Assembly (NCBI RefSeq): GCF_013364235.1
Contig: NZ_CP054919.1
Span: forward strand, 5,240,267 to 5,304,266
Origin: Kitasatospora sp. NA04385
Lineage (GTDB): Bacteria; Actinomycetota; Actinomycetes; Streptomycetales; Streptomycetaceae
Length of the DNA stretch: 64,000 bases
Direction of reading: 5' to 3'
Made by a program: the position numbers and the translations under genes. Below, one piece after another: positions 51,107-59,534 of this stretch. How positions within the stretch are numbered: position 1 is the stretch's first letter; each line of letters opens with the position of its first letter. The notes under the pieces were generated by a model. That model ran no database searches, was not told the DNA's origin, and saw only the letters and a program-made list of their open reading frames with translations.

Positions 51107-53386
51107 TCAGACGAACAGGGGAATCGGGTTGAGCAGGTCGTACGGGGTCGGAGCGGCGAGCCGGCCGAGCCGCACCGGCACGTCGAACAGCCGGCCGGGC
51201 GCGAACCGGTTCCAGTGCGGGCGCAGGCCCGGCACCACGACCTTGGCGACCGGCAGGCCGGCCTCGGGACGGGTCTGGTCCAGCACCAGCATCTCCAGGC
51301 CGGCCCGGCGCACCAGCCGCTCGGCGGCCGCCACGTCGTCCAGCAGGTCGTCGTGCGGGGCGAACGCCGGAGCGGCGATCCGGCCCGCCGGCCGGCTCGG
51401 ATCGGCCAGCAGGTAAGGGAGTTCGGCAACCTTCGCGGTGTGCATCCACGCCATCGCCTGCGGGTCGGTGAAACCGTATCCGGTGCCGTCGGCCCGCGCG
51501 TCCACCACGTTCGGGAGCAGCTGGTTCACCTCGGCGAGCGCGCGGCGCAGGGCGATCTCCGGGTCCAGGTGGGCGCCGAAGCCGGGCATGACGTCCTCGG
51601 CGGGCTTGTCGGTGCGCCGGGAGAACGCCGCGACCACCGGGATGCCGAGGTCGCTGGTCAGCTCGACCGCCCACACCTCGCGGTGCAGCGAGGCGTGCAG
51701 CTCGCGCACCCGGGTGATCCACGGGTCGCGGTAGGAGTCCAGGTCGACGCCGGGCTGCACGGTGCGGTTGTACCACCACAGGGCGATGGCGTCGCGCTCC
51801 ACCAGCTCCAGGAAGCCCTGCAGCACGGCGTCCTCCAGGGTGCCGCCGGCCGCCGCGCCGTTGGAGCTGGCCAGGCAGTAGCGGCGGCCGCGCCGCTGCG
51901 GGGCGTTGTAGTAGAGGAGCGCGGCGGGCATCAGCTTCTGGCGGCGCTCGGTCAGCGACCACACTGGCAGCCAGTCGATCTCGTCGTCCTCGTCGAACGG
52001 GTCGGCGATCTGCTGGAAGGCGCCCTGTCCGGCGTTCCAGCGCTCCCGGCCCTCGTACTGCCGGGGGTCGAACAGCTGGACCGCGTCCGGGTGGACCGCG
52101 TCCGCCGCGAGGTCCCGGTAGCGGCCGGTGACCAGCGGCTCGTCGCCCTGGAGGTGCCCGGAGTAGCGCTCCAGCGACTCCGCCAGCGCGCCGACCTCGG
52201 CCTGCGCCGGGGTGGCGCCCTTGCCGGAGGCGTGCGCGCGCAGCCCGGCCCGGACCGAGGCCAGGCCGCCGGCGCCGCCCACCGGGTTGATCCCGGCGTG
52301 GAAGCAGTTCAGTTCGGCCGGGCCGCGCTCGTCCCGGCGGATCTCCTTGACCAGGCCGGTCAGCGGGTCCACGTGGTGGCCGTAGCGGTCCATCACCTGC
52401 CGGGGCGTCAGCGCCCGGTGCCCGCCGCCGTCGACGTGCGCCTTGGGGCGCGGGCGCAGCACCACCGGGGCGGTGATCCGGGCCGCGACCAGGCCCGGGT
52501 CGCCGCAGCACGGGCACTCCGGGCGGCGGGTCACCGGGTGGCGGCGGCCCTCCAGGGTCAGGCTGTCCAGCGACCACAGCGCCCGCTGGCCCTCGTAGCG
52601 GTGCCCGGCCAGCCACTTGGTGGCCTCCAGGGCCGCCAGTTGCAGCGCGGCGGTCCGGGCGGCGGGCAGCGAGCAGCCGGGGCGCGGCACCGGGCCGTCG
52701 TGCCCGAGCGAGCGCTGCACGTGCGCCTCGACCTGCCGGCCGCGCCACAGCCGGTCGGCCAGGCAGGACCAGCACGGGCCGTCGGCGGCGCCGAAGAACG
52801 GGCCGATCCAGGTCTGCACGCCGTTGGCCCGCACCGGCAGCCAGGGGCGGCCGGCCGCCCGGTGCGCGGCGTCGACGCCGGCCAGCCGCGGGTCCAGGTA
52901 GTCCTCGCAGAGCACCACCGACAGGTCGGCGCCGTCCGGGCCGTCCGCGGTGCGCAGCCCGGCGGCGTCCAGGGCGCCGCGCAGTTCGGCCGGGTCGGTG
53001 CCGGCCGGGTCGAGCGCGGCGACGGTGGCCGCGCCCAGCAGCCGGCCGGCCCGGTGGCCGTCCCGGCCGGCCGCGGACCAGTAGACCTCCTGGTCGGTGG
53101 GCCGGCCGGCCGGGCGCTCGTGCACCAGCCCGGCCCGCAGCAGTTTGCCGACCAGGCCGGCGGTCTGCTCCGCGGTGAGCTCCCCCGCGGTGTCCCGCTG
53201 GAGGCCGTCCAGGCTCCTCGTCCCGTCCAGCAGCGGTGCCAGCCGGGCGATCTGTGCCCCGTGCAGGGCGGTGACCTGCTGGTCCGATATCAGGTAGACC
53301 GCCTCGCCGGGGACCTGCTCCACGCTCAGGTGGGGCCGGAAGGAGAGGAACGGACCGTCGCCGGCCGGGCCGAGGAGCCCGCTCAC
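51107..53386 (-). CDS. Fused ThiF-like/YcaO cyclodehydratase
   Basis: 759 aa. N-terminal winged-helix leader-binding part (residues about 15-95), an E1/ThiF-like scaffold with zinc cysteines CWSC at 205-208 and CPCC at 291-294, then a YcaO domain from about 340 to the end (NPVGGAGGLASVRAGLRAHA, EVGALAESLERYSG, LVERDAIALWWYNR, ALAEVNQ). It ends NPIPLFV, the short Pro-type tail of azoline-forming YcaO enzymes. It uses ATP to cyclise Cys/Ser/Thr in the precursor to azolines. GTG 53386 overlaps the precursor stop by 4 nt. Confidence 0.94.
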   Translation of the reverse strand: MSGLLGPAGDGPFLSFRPHLSVEQVPGEAVYLISDQQVTALHGAQIARLAPLLDGTRSLDGLQRDTAGELTAEQTAGLVGKLLRAGLVHERPAGRPTDQEVYWSAAGRDGHRAGRLLGAATVAALDPAGTDPAELRGALDAAGLRTADGPDGADLSVVLCEDYLDPRLAGVDAAHRAAGRPWLPVRANGVQTWIGPFFGAADGPCWSCLADRLWRGRQVEAHVQRSLGHDGPVPRPGCSLPAARTAALQLAALEATKWLAGHRYEGQRALWSLDSLTLEGRRHPVTRRPECPCCGDPGLVAARITAPVVLRPRPKAHVDGGGHRALTPRQVMDRYGHHVDPLTGLVKEIRRDERGPAELNCFHAGINPVGGAGGLASVRAGLRAHASGKGATPAQAEVGALAESLERYSGHLQGDEPLVTGRYRDLAADAVHPDAVQLFDPRQYEGRERWNAGQGAFQQIADPFDEDDEIDWLPVWSLTERRQKLMPAALLYYNAPQRRGRRYCLASSNGAAAGGTLEDAVLQGFLELVERDAIALWWYNRTVQPGVDLDSYRDPWITRVRELHASLHREVWAVELTSDLGIPVVAAFSRRTDKPAEDVMPGFGAHLDPEIALRRALAEVNQLLPNVVDARADGTGYGFTDPQAMAWMHTAKVAELPYLLADPSRPAGRIAAPAFAPHDDLLDDVAAAERLVRRAGLEMLVLDQTRPEAGLPVAKVVVPGLRPHWNRFAPGRLFDVPVRLGRLAAPTPYDLLNPIPLFV

Positions 53387-53553
53387 GCCCGGCGCCCGGT
53401 GGTGGTCTCGGCGGGGGCGGCCAGGTAGGCGTCGGCGGCCCGGCAGAAGCACAGGGTGCCGGTGACGGGCCCGGCCGCAGCCGCGGCGCTCTGGCCGAGA
53501 TCCTCGATGAACAGGTCGTCGGCGTGGCCCAGGACGGAGGCGTTGGCACCCAT
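53383..53553 (-). CDS. RiPP precursor peptide (azol(in)e-type), 56 aa
   Basis: 56 aa from ATG 53553 with a perfect AAGGAGA ribosome site 6 nt upstream. The acidic leader has DDLFIEDLG (residues 12-20), then five Ala and a Gly-Pro-Val-Thr-Gly stretch where cleavage may fall. The putative core has LCFCRAADAYL, then ETTTGRRA: two cysteines one residue apart and three consecutive threonines as heterocyclisation sites. It overlaps the cyclodehydratase gene by 4 nt and is first in the operon, as precursor genes usually are. Core limits and product are inferred. Confidence 0.85.
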   Translation of the reverse strand: MGANASVLGHADDLFIEDLGQSAAAAAGPVTGTLCFCRAADAYLAAPAETTTGRRA

Positions 53554-53827
53554 GGCGGTCTCCTTGCGGTCGGGTCGTGATCGGGGCTGGCTCGATGCGA
53601 CAGAGTGTTCCGCCGTCCGCCCCGGGGCGGCCAGTGCCGGGCTCACGACTCGGATGTGAAGGATTCACGGTCGGGGCCTGCCGAAACGCACACTCCCCTC
53701 GGGAGCCTGGCACTGGTTGCCCGCACCGCCGCCGCGGGAGCCTGGTACGGCAGCGGAACCGGTCAGGTACCGCACCCCCCGGACGAGCCCCAGGCCGCCC
53801 GCGGGTCACCACACGGAGGGAACACCC
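53554..53827. promoter_or_regulatory. Divergent control region between RiPP operon and SARP gene
   Basis: 274 bases carry the promoters of the minus-strand precursor operon and the plus-strand SARP gene. GTGAA-GGA-TTCAC at 53656-53668 is a perfect 5-base dyad near its middle and could bind the cluster's response regulator or another repressor. A CCCCCC run near 53775 is not enough for a 6C RNA. No secure -35/-10 pair was assigned. Confidence 0.5.
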
Positions 53828-54646
53828 ATGGACATCAGAGTGCTCGGTCCCCTCGAAGCCGAGACCCGGTTCGGCTCGATCGTGCCCAGCGCCGGCAAGC
53901 CCCGGCAGATCCTGGCGCTGCTCGCCCTGTACGCCAACCAGGTCGTCCCGGTCCCCACCCTGCTGGAGGAGCTGTGGGGCATGGACGCGCCGCGCAGCGC
54001 GCTCACCACGCTGCAGACGTACATCCTCCACCTGCGCCGGCTGATCGCCCAGGGCCTCGGCCCGGACGCCCCGTGCGGCGCCAAGGACGTCCTGGTCACC
54101 CGGCACGGCGGCTACCTGCTGGAGGTCCAGCCCGGCGCGGTCGACGTGCACGAGTACGACCGGCTCGCCGAGTTCGGCCGGGATGCCTCCGACGCGGGCG
54201 ACGACGAGGCCGCCGCCGTCATCTACCGGGAGGCGCTGGCGCTGTGGCGCGGCCCGGCCCTGGTCGACGTCAAGGCCGGGCCGCTGCTCGACATCGAGCT
54301 GGCCCGCCTGGAGGAGAGCCGGCTGCGGGTGCTGGAGCGCCGGATCGAGGCCGACCTGCGGCTGGAGCGGCACGCCGACCTGGTCGCCGAGCTCACCGGC
54401 CTCACCGTCCGCCACCCGCTGCACGAGGGGCTGCACGCCCAGGCGATGGTGGCGCTGTACCGCTCCGGCCGGCAGTGGCAGGCGCTGGAGGTCTACCAGG
54501 GGCTGCGGGGGCGCCTGGTGGAGGAACTGGGCCTGGAGCCGTCGCCCCGGGTGCGCAAGCTCCAGCAGGCGATGCTGGCGGCCGACCCGGCGCTGGACCG
54601 CACGCCGCGTCAGCGCACCTCCGTGCTGGACCTGTTCGCCGCCTGA
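53828..54646 (+). CDS. SARP-family transcriptional activator
   Basis: 272 aa. OmpR-like winged helix in residues 1-95 (VLGPLEAETR, KPRQILALLALYANQVVPVPTLLEELWG, LQTYILHLRRLI) and a bacterial transcriptional activation (BTAD) domain in 100-260 (YDRLAEFGRDA, ALALWRGPALVDV, HPLHEGLHAQAMVALYRSGRQWQALEVYQ). Such regulators activate polyketide genes by binding direct heptamer repeats spaced 11 bp. Matching repeats lie at 54677-54705 and 60073-60101. ATG 53828 with GGAGGG 8 nt upstream. Confidence 0.95.
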   Translation: MDIRVLGPLEAETRFGSIVPSAGKPRQILALLALYANQVVPVPTLLEELWGMDAPRSALTTLQTYILHLRRLIAQGLGPDAPCGAKDVLVTRHGGYLLEVQPGAVDVHEYDRLAEFGRDASDAGDDEAAAVIYREALALWRGPALVDVKAGPLLDIELARLEESRLRVLERRIEADLRLERHADLVAELTGLTVRHPLHEGLHAQAMVALYRSGRQWQALEVYQGLRGRLVEELGLEPSPRVRKLQQAMLAADPALDRTPRQRTSVLDLFAA

Positions 54647-54676
54647 GCCGCGTCCGACCGGTGGCCCCGGTTCCGC

Positions 54677-54719
54677 TCCGCCGAGCCTCGAACGGGGTTC
54701 GAGACCGGGCCAGCACAGT
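54677..54719 (+). promoter_or_regulatory. SARP-box promoter of the cyclase/KS operon
   Basis: TCGAACG at 54688 and TCGAGAC at 54699 start 11 bp apart; a weaker TCCGCCG lies 11 bp further up at 54677. CACAGT at 54714-54719 begins 15 bp after the last heptamer begins, the -10 position in SARP-dependent promoters. The whole arrangement matches the KR promoter at 60073-60115. Binding by the SARP at 53828 is inferred. Confidence 0.75.
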
Positions 54720-54769
54720 GCTCCCACGCGATCCGCCGCCACCCCGGCGACGGAGCACCCGACCCGAGC

Positions 54770-55552
54770 GTGGGGGAGAAGTTGCGGATCATCGACCTGT
54801 CGTCACCGGTGGACGCGGCCGGCTGGGAGCCGGACCCGATCGTCCACGAGATCATGACGCCCGCCGAGGGCGCCCGCCACATGGCCGAGGAGATGCGCCT
54901 GCACTTCGGTCTCGAATTCGACCCGGCCGACCTGCCGGGGGGTGAGCTGCTCTCGCTGGACACGCTCACCCTGACCAGCCACACCGGCACCCACGTCGAC
55001 GCGCCCTCGCACTACGGCTCGGTCGGCGACTACGGGGTGCCGCGCCACATCGACGCCATGCCGCTCGACTGGTTCCTGCGGCCCGCCCAGGTGCTCGACG
55101 TCAGCGACGTCGGCACCGGCGTGATCGGCGTCGAGCGGATCGAGAAGGCGCTCGCCGACTGCGGCCGCCGCCCCGACCCGCTGGACATCGTGCTGCTGCA
55201 CACCGGCGCCTCGCGGCACGCCGGGACCCCGCGGTACTTCACCGACTTCGCGGGGCTCGACGGCCCGGCCACCGACCTCCTGCTCGACCTCGGCGTCCGG
55301 GTGATCGGTACCGACGCGTGGAGCCTGGACGCCCCGTTCGGGCACATGATCCGCGCCTACCAGGAGACCGGCGACAAGTCCGTGCTGTGGCCCGCCCACT
55401 TCGCCGGGCGGCGCCGCGAGTACTGCCAGGTCGAACGGCTCGCCGCACTGGACACCCTGCCTGCGCACGGCTTCCGGGTCTCCTGCTTCCCCGTCAAGAT
55501 CGCCGGTGCCGGAGCGGGTTGGACCCGCGCCGTCGCCCTGGTGGACGAGTGA
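54770..55552 (+). CDS. Cyclase-family (kynurenine formamidase-like) metal hydrolase
   Basis: 260 aa from GTG 54770 (TTG 54782 is possible). The family motif HTGTHVDAPSH is at about residues 72-82 and supplies metal ligands; HTGASRHAGTP and GTDAWSLDAPFGH follow. Members are metal-dependent and occur in polyketide and tryptophan pathways. In an aromatic polyketide cluster it may close or open a ring or lactone. Coupled to the thioesterase gene by a GTGA overlap. Confidence 0.88.
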   Translation: MGEKLRIIDLSSPVDAAGWEPDPIVHEIMTPAEGARHMAEEMRLHFGLEFDPADLPGGELLSLDTLTLTSHTGTHVDAPSHYGSVGDYGVPRHIDAMPLDWFLRPAQVLDVSDVGTGVIGVERIEKALADCGRRPDPLDIVLLHTGASRHAGTPRYFTDFAGLDGPATDLLLDLGVRVIGTDAWSLDAPFGHMIRAYQETGDKSVLWPAHFAGRRREYCQVERLAALDTLPAHGFRVSCFPVKIAGAGAGWTRAVALVDE

Positions 55553-56295
55553 GCACCGGCGGCCCGCCCCGGCTGATCTGCTTCCACCACGCCGGGGCCG
55601 GCGTCTCCGCGTTCGCCCGCTGGCAGAGCGCGATGGGCTCCGCCGCCGAGGTGGTGCCGGTCCTGCTGCCCGGCCGGGGGCCGCGGATCAGGGAGCAGCG
55701 GATCACCGACCCCGACCGGCTGATCGCCGAACTCGACTCCCTGATCGGGCCGTTGCTGGAACGCCCGTTCGCGTTCTACGGGCACAGCCTGGGCGGCCTG
55801 GTCGCCCACACCTACGCCGCCGCGCTCCAGCGCTCCGGCCGGCCGCTGCCCCGGCTGGTCGCCGTGGGGGCCGTGCTGCCCCCGCACCTGCGCTCGCCGG
55901 TGCTCGCCGCCGCCGCCCTCCCGGACGACGGACTGCTGCACCGGCTGGTCGACCACGGGGTGCTGCCGCCCGGCGCGGTCGACCCGCAGGAGACCGGCCT
56001 GTGGCGGCGCCGGGTGCTGCCCGCGCTCCGCGACGACCTGCGGCTGGGCGAGGCCCTGTGCGCGGCCGGCGGCGCGGCGCTGCACAGCCCGGTGCTGGCC
56101 GTCGCGGGCCGGGGCGACGCCATCGCCACCCCCGAGGGCGTCGCCCAGTGGAGCCGCTACGCGCTGGACGGGTTCGAGCTGCGGACCGTCCCCGGCGGGC
56201 ACTTCTTCGTCCGGGAACGCACCCTGCCGGCCCTGCTCGCCGGGGTGCTCGGCGAGGCCGCGGCGGCGCCCCGGCTGGTGTCGAGCGCGGCTTGA
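55549..56295 (+). CDS. Type II (editing) thioesterase
   Basis: 248 aa alpha/beta hydrolase. FHHAGAGVSAFARW at the start is the type II thioesterase signature, nucleophile serine in YGHSLGGLVA, catalytic Asp in GRGDAIATP and His in VPGGHFFV. It probably frees stalled acyl groups from carrier proteins of this cluster. Overlaps the cyclase stop by 4 nt; 160 bases separate it from KS alpha. Confidence 0.92.
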   Translation: MSTGGPPRLICFHHAGAGVSAFARWQSAMGSAAEVVPVLLPGRGPRIREQRITDPDRLIAELDSLIGPLLERPFAFYGHSLGGLVAHTYAAALQRSGRPLPRLVAVGAVLPPHLRSPVLAAAALPDDGLLHRLVDHGVLPPGAVDPQETGLWRRRVLPALRDDLRLGEALCAAGGAALHSPVLAVAGRGDAIATPEGVAQWSRYALDGFELRTVPGGHFFVRERTLPALLAGVLGEAAAAPRLVSSAA

Positions 56296-56455
56296 GGCGG
56301 ACGGCGCAGGCTACCGGCCGGAACACGGTGCGGTCGCGGTCCGCGGAGCACGAGAGGTACCCGAGGCCACCCGGAGGGCCGGGAAAGCCGTGAAGAGGCC
56401 GCGAGCGGCCACGAGAGGAAGGAACGGGCGTGAACACGATCAAGGGGAGGCGGCC

Positions 56456-57727
56456 ATGAGCCGGCGAGTGGTCATCACCGGGATCGGCGTGGTCGCCCCC
56501 GGCGGGGTCGGCACCAAGGCGTTCTGGTCGCTGCTCACCGACGGCAGGACCGCGACCAGGGCGATCTCGCTCTTCGACGCCTCCTCGTTCCGCTCGCGGA
56601 TCGCCGCCGAGGCCGACTTCGACCCGGTCGCGGCCGGCCTCGGCCCGCAGGAGATCCGCCGGATGGACCGGGCGGCCCAGTTCGCCGTGGTCAGCGCCCG
56701 CGAGGCGGTCGCCGACAGCGGACTCGACCTGGCCGCCGCCGACCCGCACCGGATCGGCATCACCATCGGCAGCGCGGTCGGCGCCACCATGGGCCTGGAC
56801 ACCGAGTACAACGTGGTCAGCGACGGCGGCCGCGGCTGGCTGGTGGACCACCGCTACGCCGTCCCGCACCTGTTCGACCACTTCGTCCCCAGCTCCTTCG
56901 CCACCGAGGTGGCCTGGGCGGTCGGCGCCCAGGGCCCGGCCGGCGTGGTCTCCACCGGCTGCACCTCCGGCCTGGACGCCGTCGGCCACGCGGTCGAGCT
57001 GATCCGCGAGGGCAGCGCCGACGTCATGGTCGCCGGCGCCACCGAGGCCCCGATCTCGCCGATCTCGGTCGCCTGCTTCGACGCCATCAAGGCCACCTCG
57101 CCGCGCAACGACGACCCGGAGCACGCCTCCCGGCCGTTCGACCGCACCCGCAACGGGTTCGTGCTCGGCGAGGGCTCGGCGATCTTCGTCCTGGAGGAGC
57201 TGGGGGCGGCCCGCCGCCGCGGCGCGCACGTCTACGCCGAGATCGGCGGCTTCGCCACCCGCTCCAACGCCTACCACATGACCGGCCTGCGCCCCGACGG
57301 CAAGGAGATGGCCGAGTCGATCCGGGTCGCCCTGGACGAGGCCCGGCTGCCCGGCACCGCGGTCGACTACATCAACGCGCACGGCTCCGGCACCAAGCAG
57401 AACGACCGGCACGAGACCGCCGCGTTCAAGCGCAGCCTCGGCGACCACGCGTACGCCACCCCCGTCAGCTCCATCAAGTCGATGATCGGCCACTCGCTGG
57501 GCGCCATCGGCTCGCTGGAGATCGCCGCCTCCGCCCTGGCCATCGAGCACGGCGTCGTCCCGCCGACCGCCAACCTGCACGAGCCCGACCCGGAGTGCGA
57601 CCTCGACTACACCCCGATCACCGCCCGCGAGCGGAAGATCGACACCGTGCTGAGCGTCGGCAGCGGCTTCGGCGGCTTCCAGAGCGCCATCGTGCTCACC
57701 CGACCCGAGCGGAGGACCGCCGCATGA
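56456..57727 (+). CDS. Type II PKS ketosynthase alpha (KS alpha)
   Basis: 423 aa. Condenses malonyl units with KS beta and ACP to build a poly-beta-ketone chain. Active-site Cys169 in STGCTSGLDAVG, His in NAHGSGTKQND and in SMIGHSLGAIG are present, the strings typical of aromatic (actinorhodin-like) systems rather than fatty-acid FabF. ATG 56456 with GGGGAGG 6-8 nt upstream; the frame is open to 56390 but that lead is not conserved. The stop overlaps the KS beta start (ATGA). Confidence 0.97.
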   Translation: MSRRVVITGIGVVAPGGVGTKAFWSLLTDGRTATRAISLFDASSFRSRIAAEADFDPVAAGLGPQEIRRMDRAAQFAVVSAREAVADSGLDLAAADPHRIGITIGSAVGATMGLDTEYNVVSDGGRGWLVDHRYAVPHLFDHFVPSSFATEVAWAVGAQGPAGVVSTGCTSGLDAVGHAVELIREGSADVMVAGATEAPISPISVACFDAIKATSPRNDDPEHASRPFDRTRNGFVLGEGSAIFVLEELGAARRRGAHVYAEIGGFATRSNAYHMTGLRPDGKEMAESIRVALDEARLPGTAVDYINAHGSGTKQNDRHETAAFKRSLGDHAYATPVSSIKSMIGHSLGAIGSLEIAASALAIEHGVVPPTANLHEPDPECDLDYTPITARERKIDTVLSVGSGFGGFQSAIVLTRPERRTAA

Positions 57728-58977
57728 CCGCCGAACTGCTGGAGCACACCGCCCCGGCCGCCCGCACCGTCGCCGCCGTGTTCACCGGCATCGGCGTGGC
57801 CGCCCCCAACGGCCTGGGCACCGAGGACTGGTGGCGGGCCACCCTGGAGGGCCGCAGCGGCATCCGCCCGGTGCAGCGCTTCGACGCCAGCGGCTACCCG
57901 GCCACCCTGGCCGGCGAGGTCCCCGGCTTCGACCCGGCCGCCCGCATCCCCAGCCGGCTGCTGCCGCAGACCGACCACATGACCAGGCTCGCCCTGGTCG
58001 CCGCCGAGGAGGCCATCGGCCACGCCGGCCTCGACCCCGAGCAGATCGACGAGTACGCGGCGGGCGTGGTCACCGCCGCCTCCGCCGGCGGCTTCGAGTT
58101 CGGCCAGCGCGAACTGCAGGCGCTGTGGAGCCAGGGCGGCAAGTACGTCTCCGCGTACCAGTCCTTCGCCTGGTTCTACGCCGTCAACACCGGCCAGATC
58201 TCCATCCGGCACGGCCTGCGCGGCCCCAGCGGCGTCATCGTCAGCGAGCAGGCCGGCGGCATCGACGCCGTCGCGCAGGCCCGCCGGCAGCTCCGCAAGG
58301 GCAGCCGGATGATCGTCACCGGCGGCGTCGACGGCGCCATCTGCCCCTGGGGCTGGGCCGCCCAGCTGGCCGGCGGCCGGCTCTCCACCGAGGCCGACCC
58401 GACCCGCGCCTACCTGCCCTTCGACACCGCCGCCGGCGGCCACGTGGCCGGTGAGGGCGGCGCGATCCTGATCCTGGAGAGCGCCGAGTCCGCGGCCGCC
58501 CGCGGCGTGCCGACGTACGGCCGGCTCGCCGGGTACGCCGCCACCTTCGACCCGGCACCGGGCCGCGGCCTGCCGCCCGGACTGCGCCGGGCGATCGAAC
58601 TCGCCCTCGCCGAGGCCGAGCTGACCCCCGACCAGGTCGACGTGGTGTTCGCCGACGCGGCGGGCGTCCCCGCGCTCGACCGCCAGGAGGCCGACGCGCT
58701 GCGCGAGGTCTTCGGGCCGCGCGGCGTGCCGGTCACCGCCCCCAAGACGATGACCGGACGGCTCTACGCGGGCGGCGGCTCGCTCGACCTGGCGGCGGCC
58801 CTGCTGACCCTGCGCGACCAGGTGATCCCGCCCACCGTCAACGTCGAGCACCCGGCCGAGGGCCTGGACCTCGACCTGGTGCTGGGCAGCGCCCGCCCGG
58901 CCCCCGTCCGCACCGCACTGGTCCTCGCCCGGGGCGCCGGCGGCTTCAACTCCGCCGCCGTGGTCACCGCGGCCTGA
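57724..58977 (+). CDS. Type II PKS chain-length factor (KS beta)
   Basis: 417 aa. The active-site cysteine is replaced by Gln176 in SEQAGGIDAVAQARR, the mark of chain-length factors. It sets chain length and decarboxylates malonyl-ACP to start the chain. Family blocks VFTGIGVAAPNGLG and APKTMTGRLYAGGGSLD are intact. Coupled to KS alpha and followed by the ACP after 66 bases. Chain length cannot be read reliably by eye. Confidence 0.97.
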   Translation: MTAELLEHTAPAARTVAAVFTGIGVAAPNGLGTEDWWRATLEGRSGIRPVQRFDASGYPATLAGEVPGFDPAARIPSRLLPQTDHMTRLALVAAEEAIGHAGLDPEQIDEYAAGVVTAASAGGFEFGQRELQALWSQGGKYVSAYQSFAWFYAVNTGQISIRHGLRGPSGVIVSEQAGGIDAVAQARRQLRKGSRMIVTGGVDGAICPWGWAAQLAGGRLSTEADPTRAYLPFDTAAGGHVAGEGGAILILESAESAAARGVPTYGRLAGYAATFDPAPGRGLPPGLRRAIELALAEAELTPDQVDVVFADAAGVPALDRQEADALREVFGPRGVPVTAPKTMTGRLYAGGGSLDLAAALLTLRDQVIPPTVNVEHPAEGLDLDLVLGSARPAPVRTALVLARGAGGFNSAAVVTAA

Positions 58978-59043
58978 CCCCGTCCGAGCCACCCCCACCA
59001 CCACACCCTCAAGCGGCACCCCACCACGGAAGGAACCACCGAC

Positions 59044-59313
59044 ATGTCCCAGATGACCCTGGACGAGCTGACCACCCTGCTGCGCGAGTGCGCGGGCGAG
59101 GACGAGAGCGTCGACCTCAGCGGCGACGTCCTCGACACCCCGCTGGACGACCTCGGCTACGACTCGCTGGCGGTCCTGCAGACCACCGGCCGGATCGAGC
59201 GCGAGTACGACATCGAGCTGGCCGAGGACACCGTCGCCGAGGCCCACACCCCGCGCCTGCTGCTGGAGTTCATCAACGCCAGCCTCGCCGAGCAGGCCGC
59301 CGTCGCCGCCTGA
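59044..59313 (+). CDS. Type II PKS acyl carrier protein
   Basis: 89 aa, four-helix carrier. The phosphopantetheine site is Ser41 in LGYDSLAVLQT. It carries the growing polyketide between KS, KR and cyclases and must be primed by a phosphopantetheinyl transferase, plausibly the one at 46580. ATG 59044 with GGAAGGAAC about 9 nt upstream. Two strong hairpins follow. Confidence 0.97.
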   Translation: MSQMTLDELTTLLRECAGEDESVDLSGDVLDTPLDDLGYDSLAVLQTTGRIEREYDIELAEDTVAEAHTPRLLLEFINASLAEQAAVAA

Positions 59314-59345
59314 CGCGCCGACGCGGCGACACGCACCCGCAGCGC

Positions 59346-59401
59346 GGAACCGCGCGGTCCGGAGGGCTCACCCCGAGCAGCCCTCCGCACCGCGCGGTTC
59401 C
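59346..59401. terminator. First terminator between ACP and the convergent NTF2-like gene
   Basis: Thirteen base pairs, one mismatch, then nine more pairs around a 10-base loop (outer arm GGAACCGCGCGGT). Its right foot runs into three tandem copies of GTTCCGGC at 59397-59420. Confidence 0.9.
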
Positions 59402-59468
59402 GGCGTTCCGGCGTTCCGGCGCGCCGCCCGGGAGAGCCGCCCGCCCGCCCGGTCCCGGACGCGCACGT

Positions 59469-59513
59469 GCCGGTGCCCGCCGCCTCCGGGGGAGAGAGGC
59501 GGCGGGCACCGGC
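59469..59513. terminator. Second terminator between ACP and the NTF2-like gene
   Basis: Perfect 18-base arms at 59469-59486 and 59496-59513 with a 9-base loop (arm begins GCCGGTGCCCGCC). With the hairpin before it, this insulates two convergent units. Confidence 0.92.
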
Positions 59514-59534
59514 GGGGGAGGTGGAACGGGGGGA

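Noticed and set aside
53770..53827. 6C RNA element before the SARP gene
   Set aside because: Only one C6 run is present and no second C-loop hairpin; the motif needs both.
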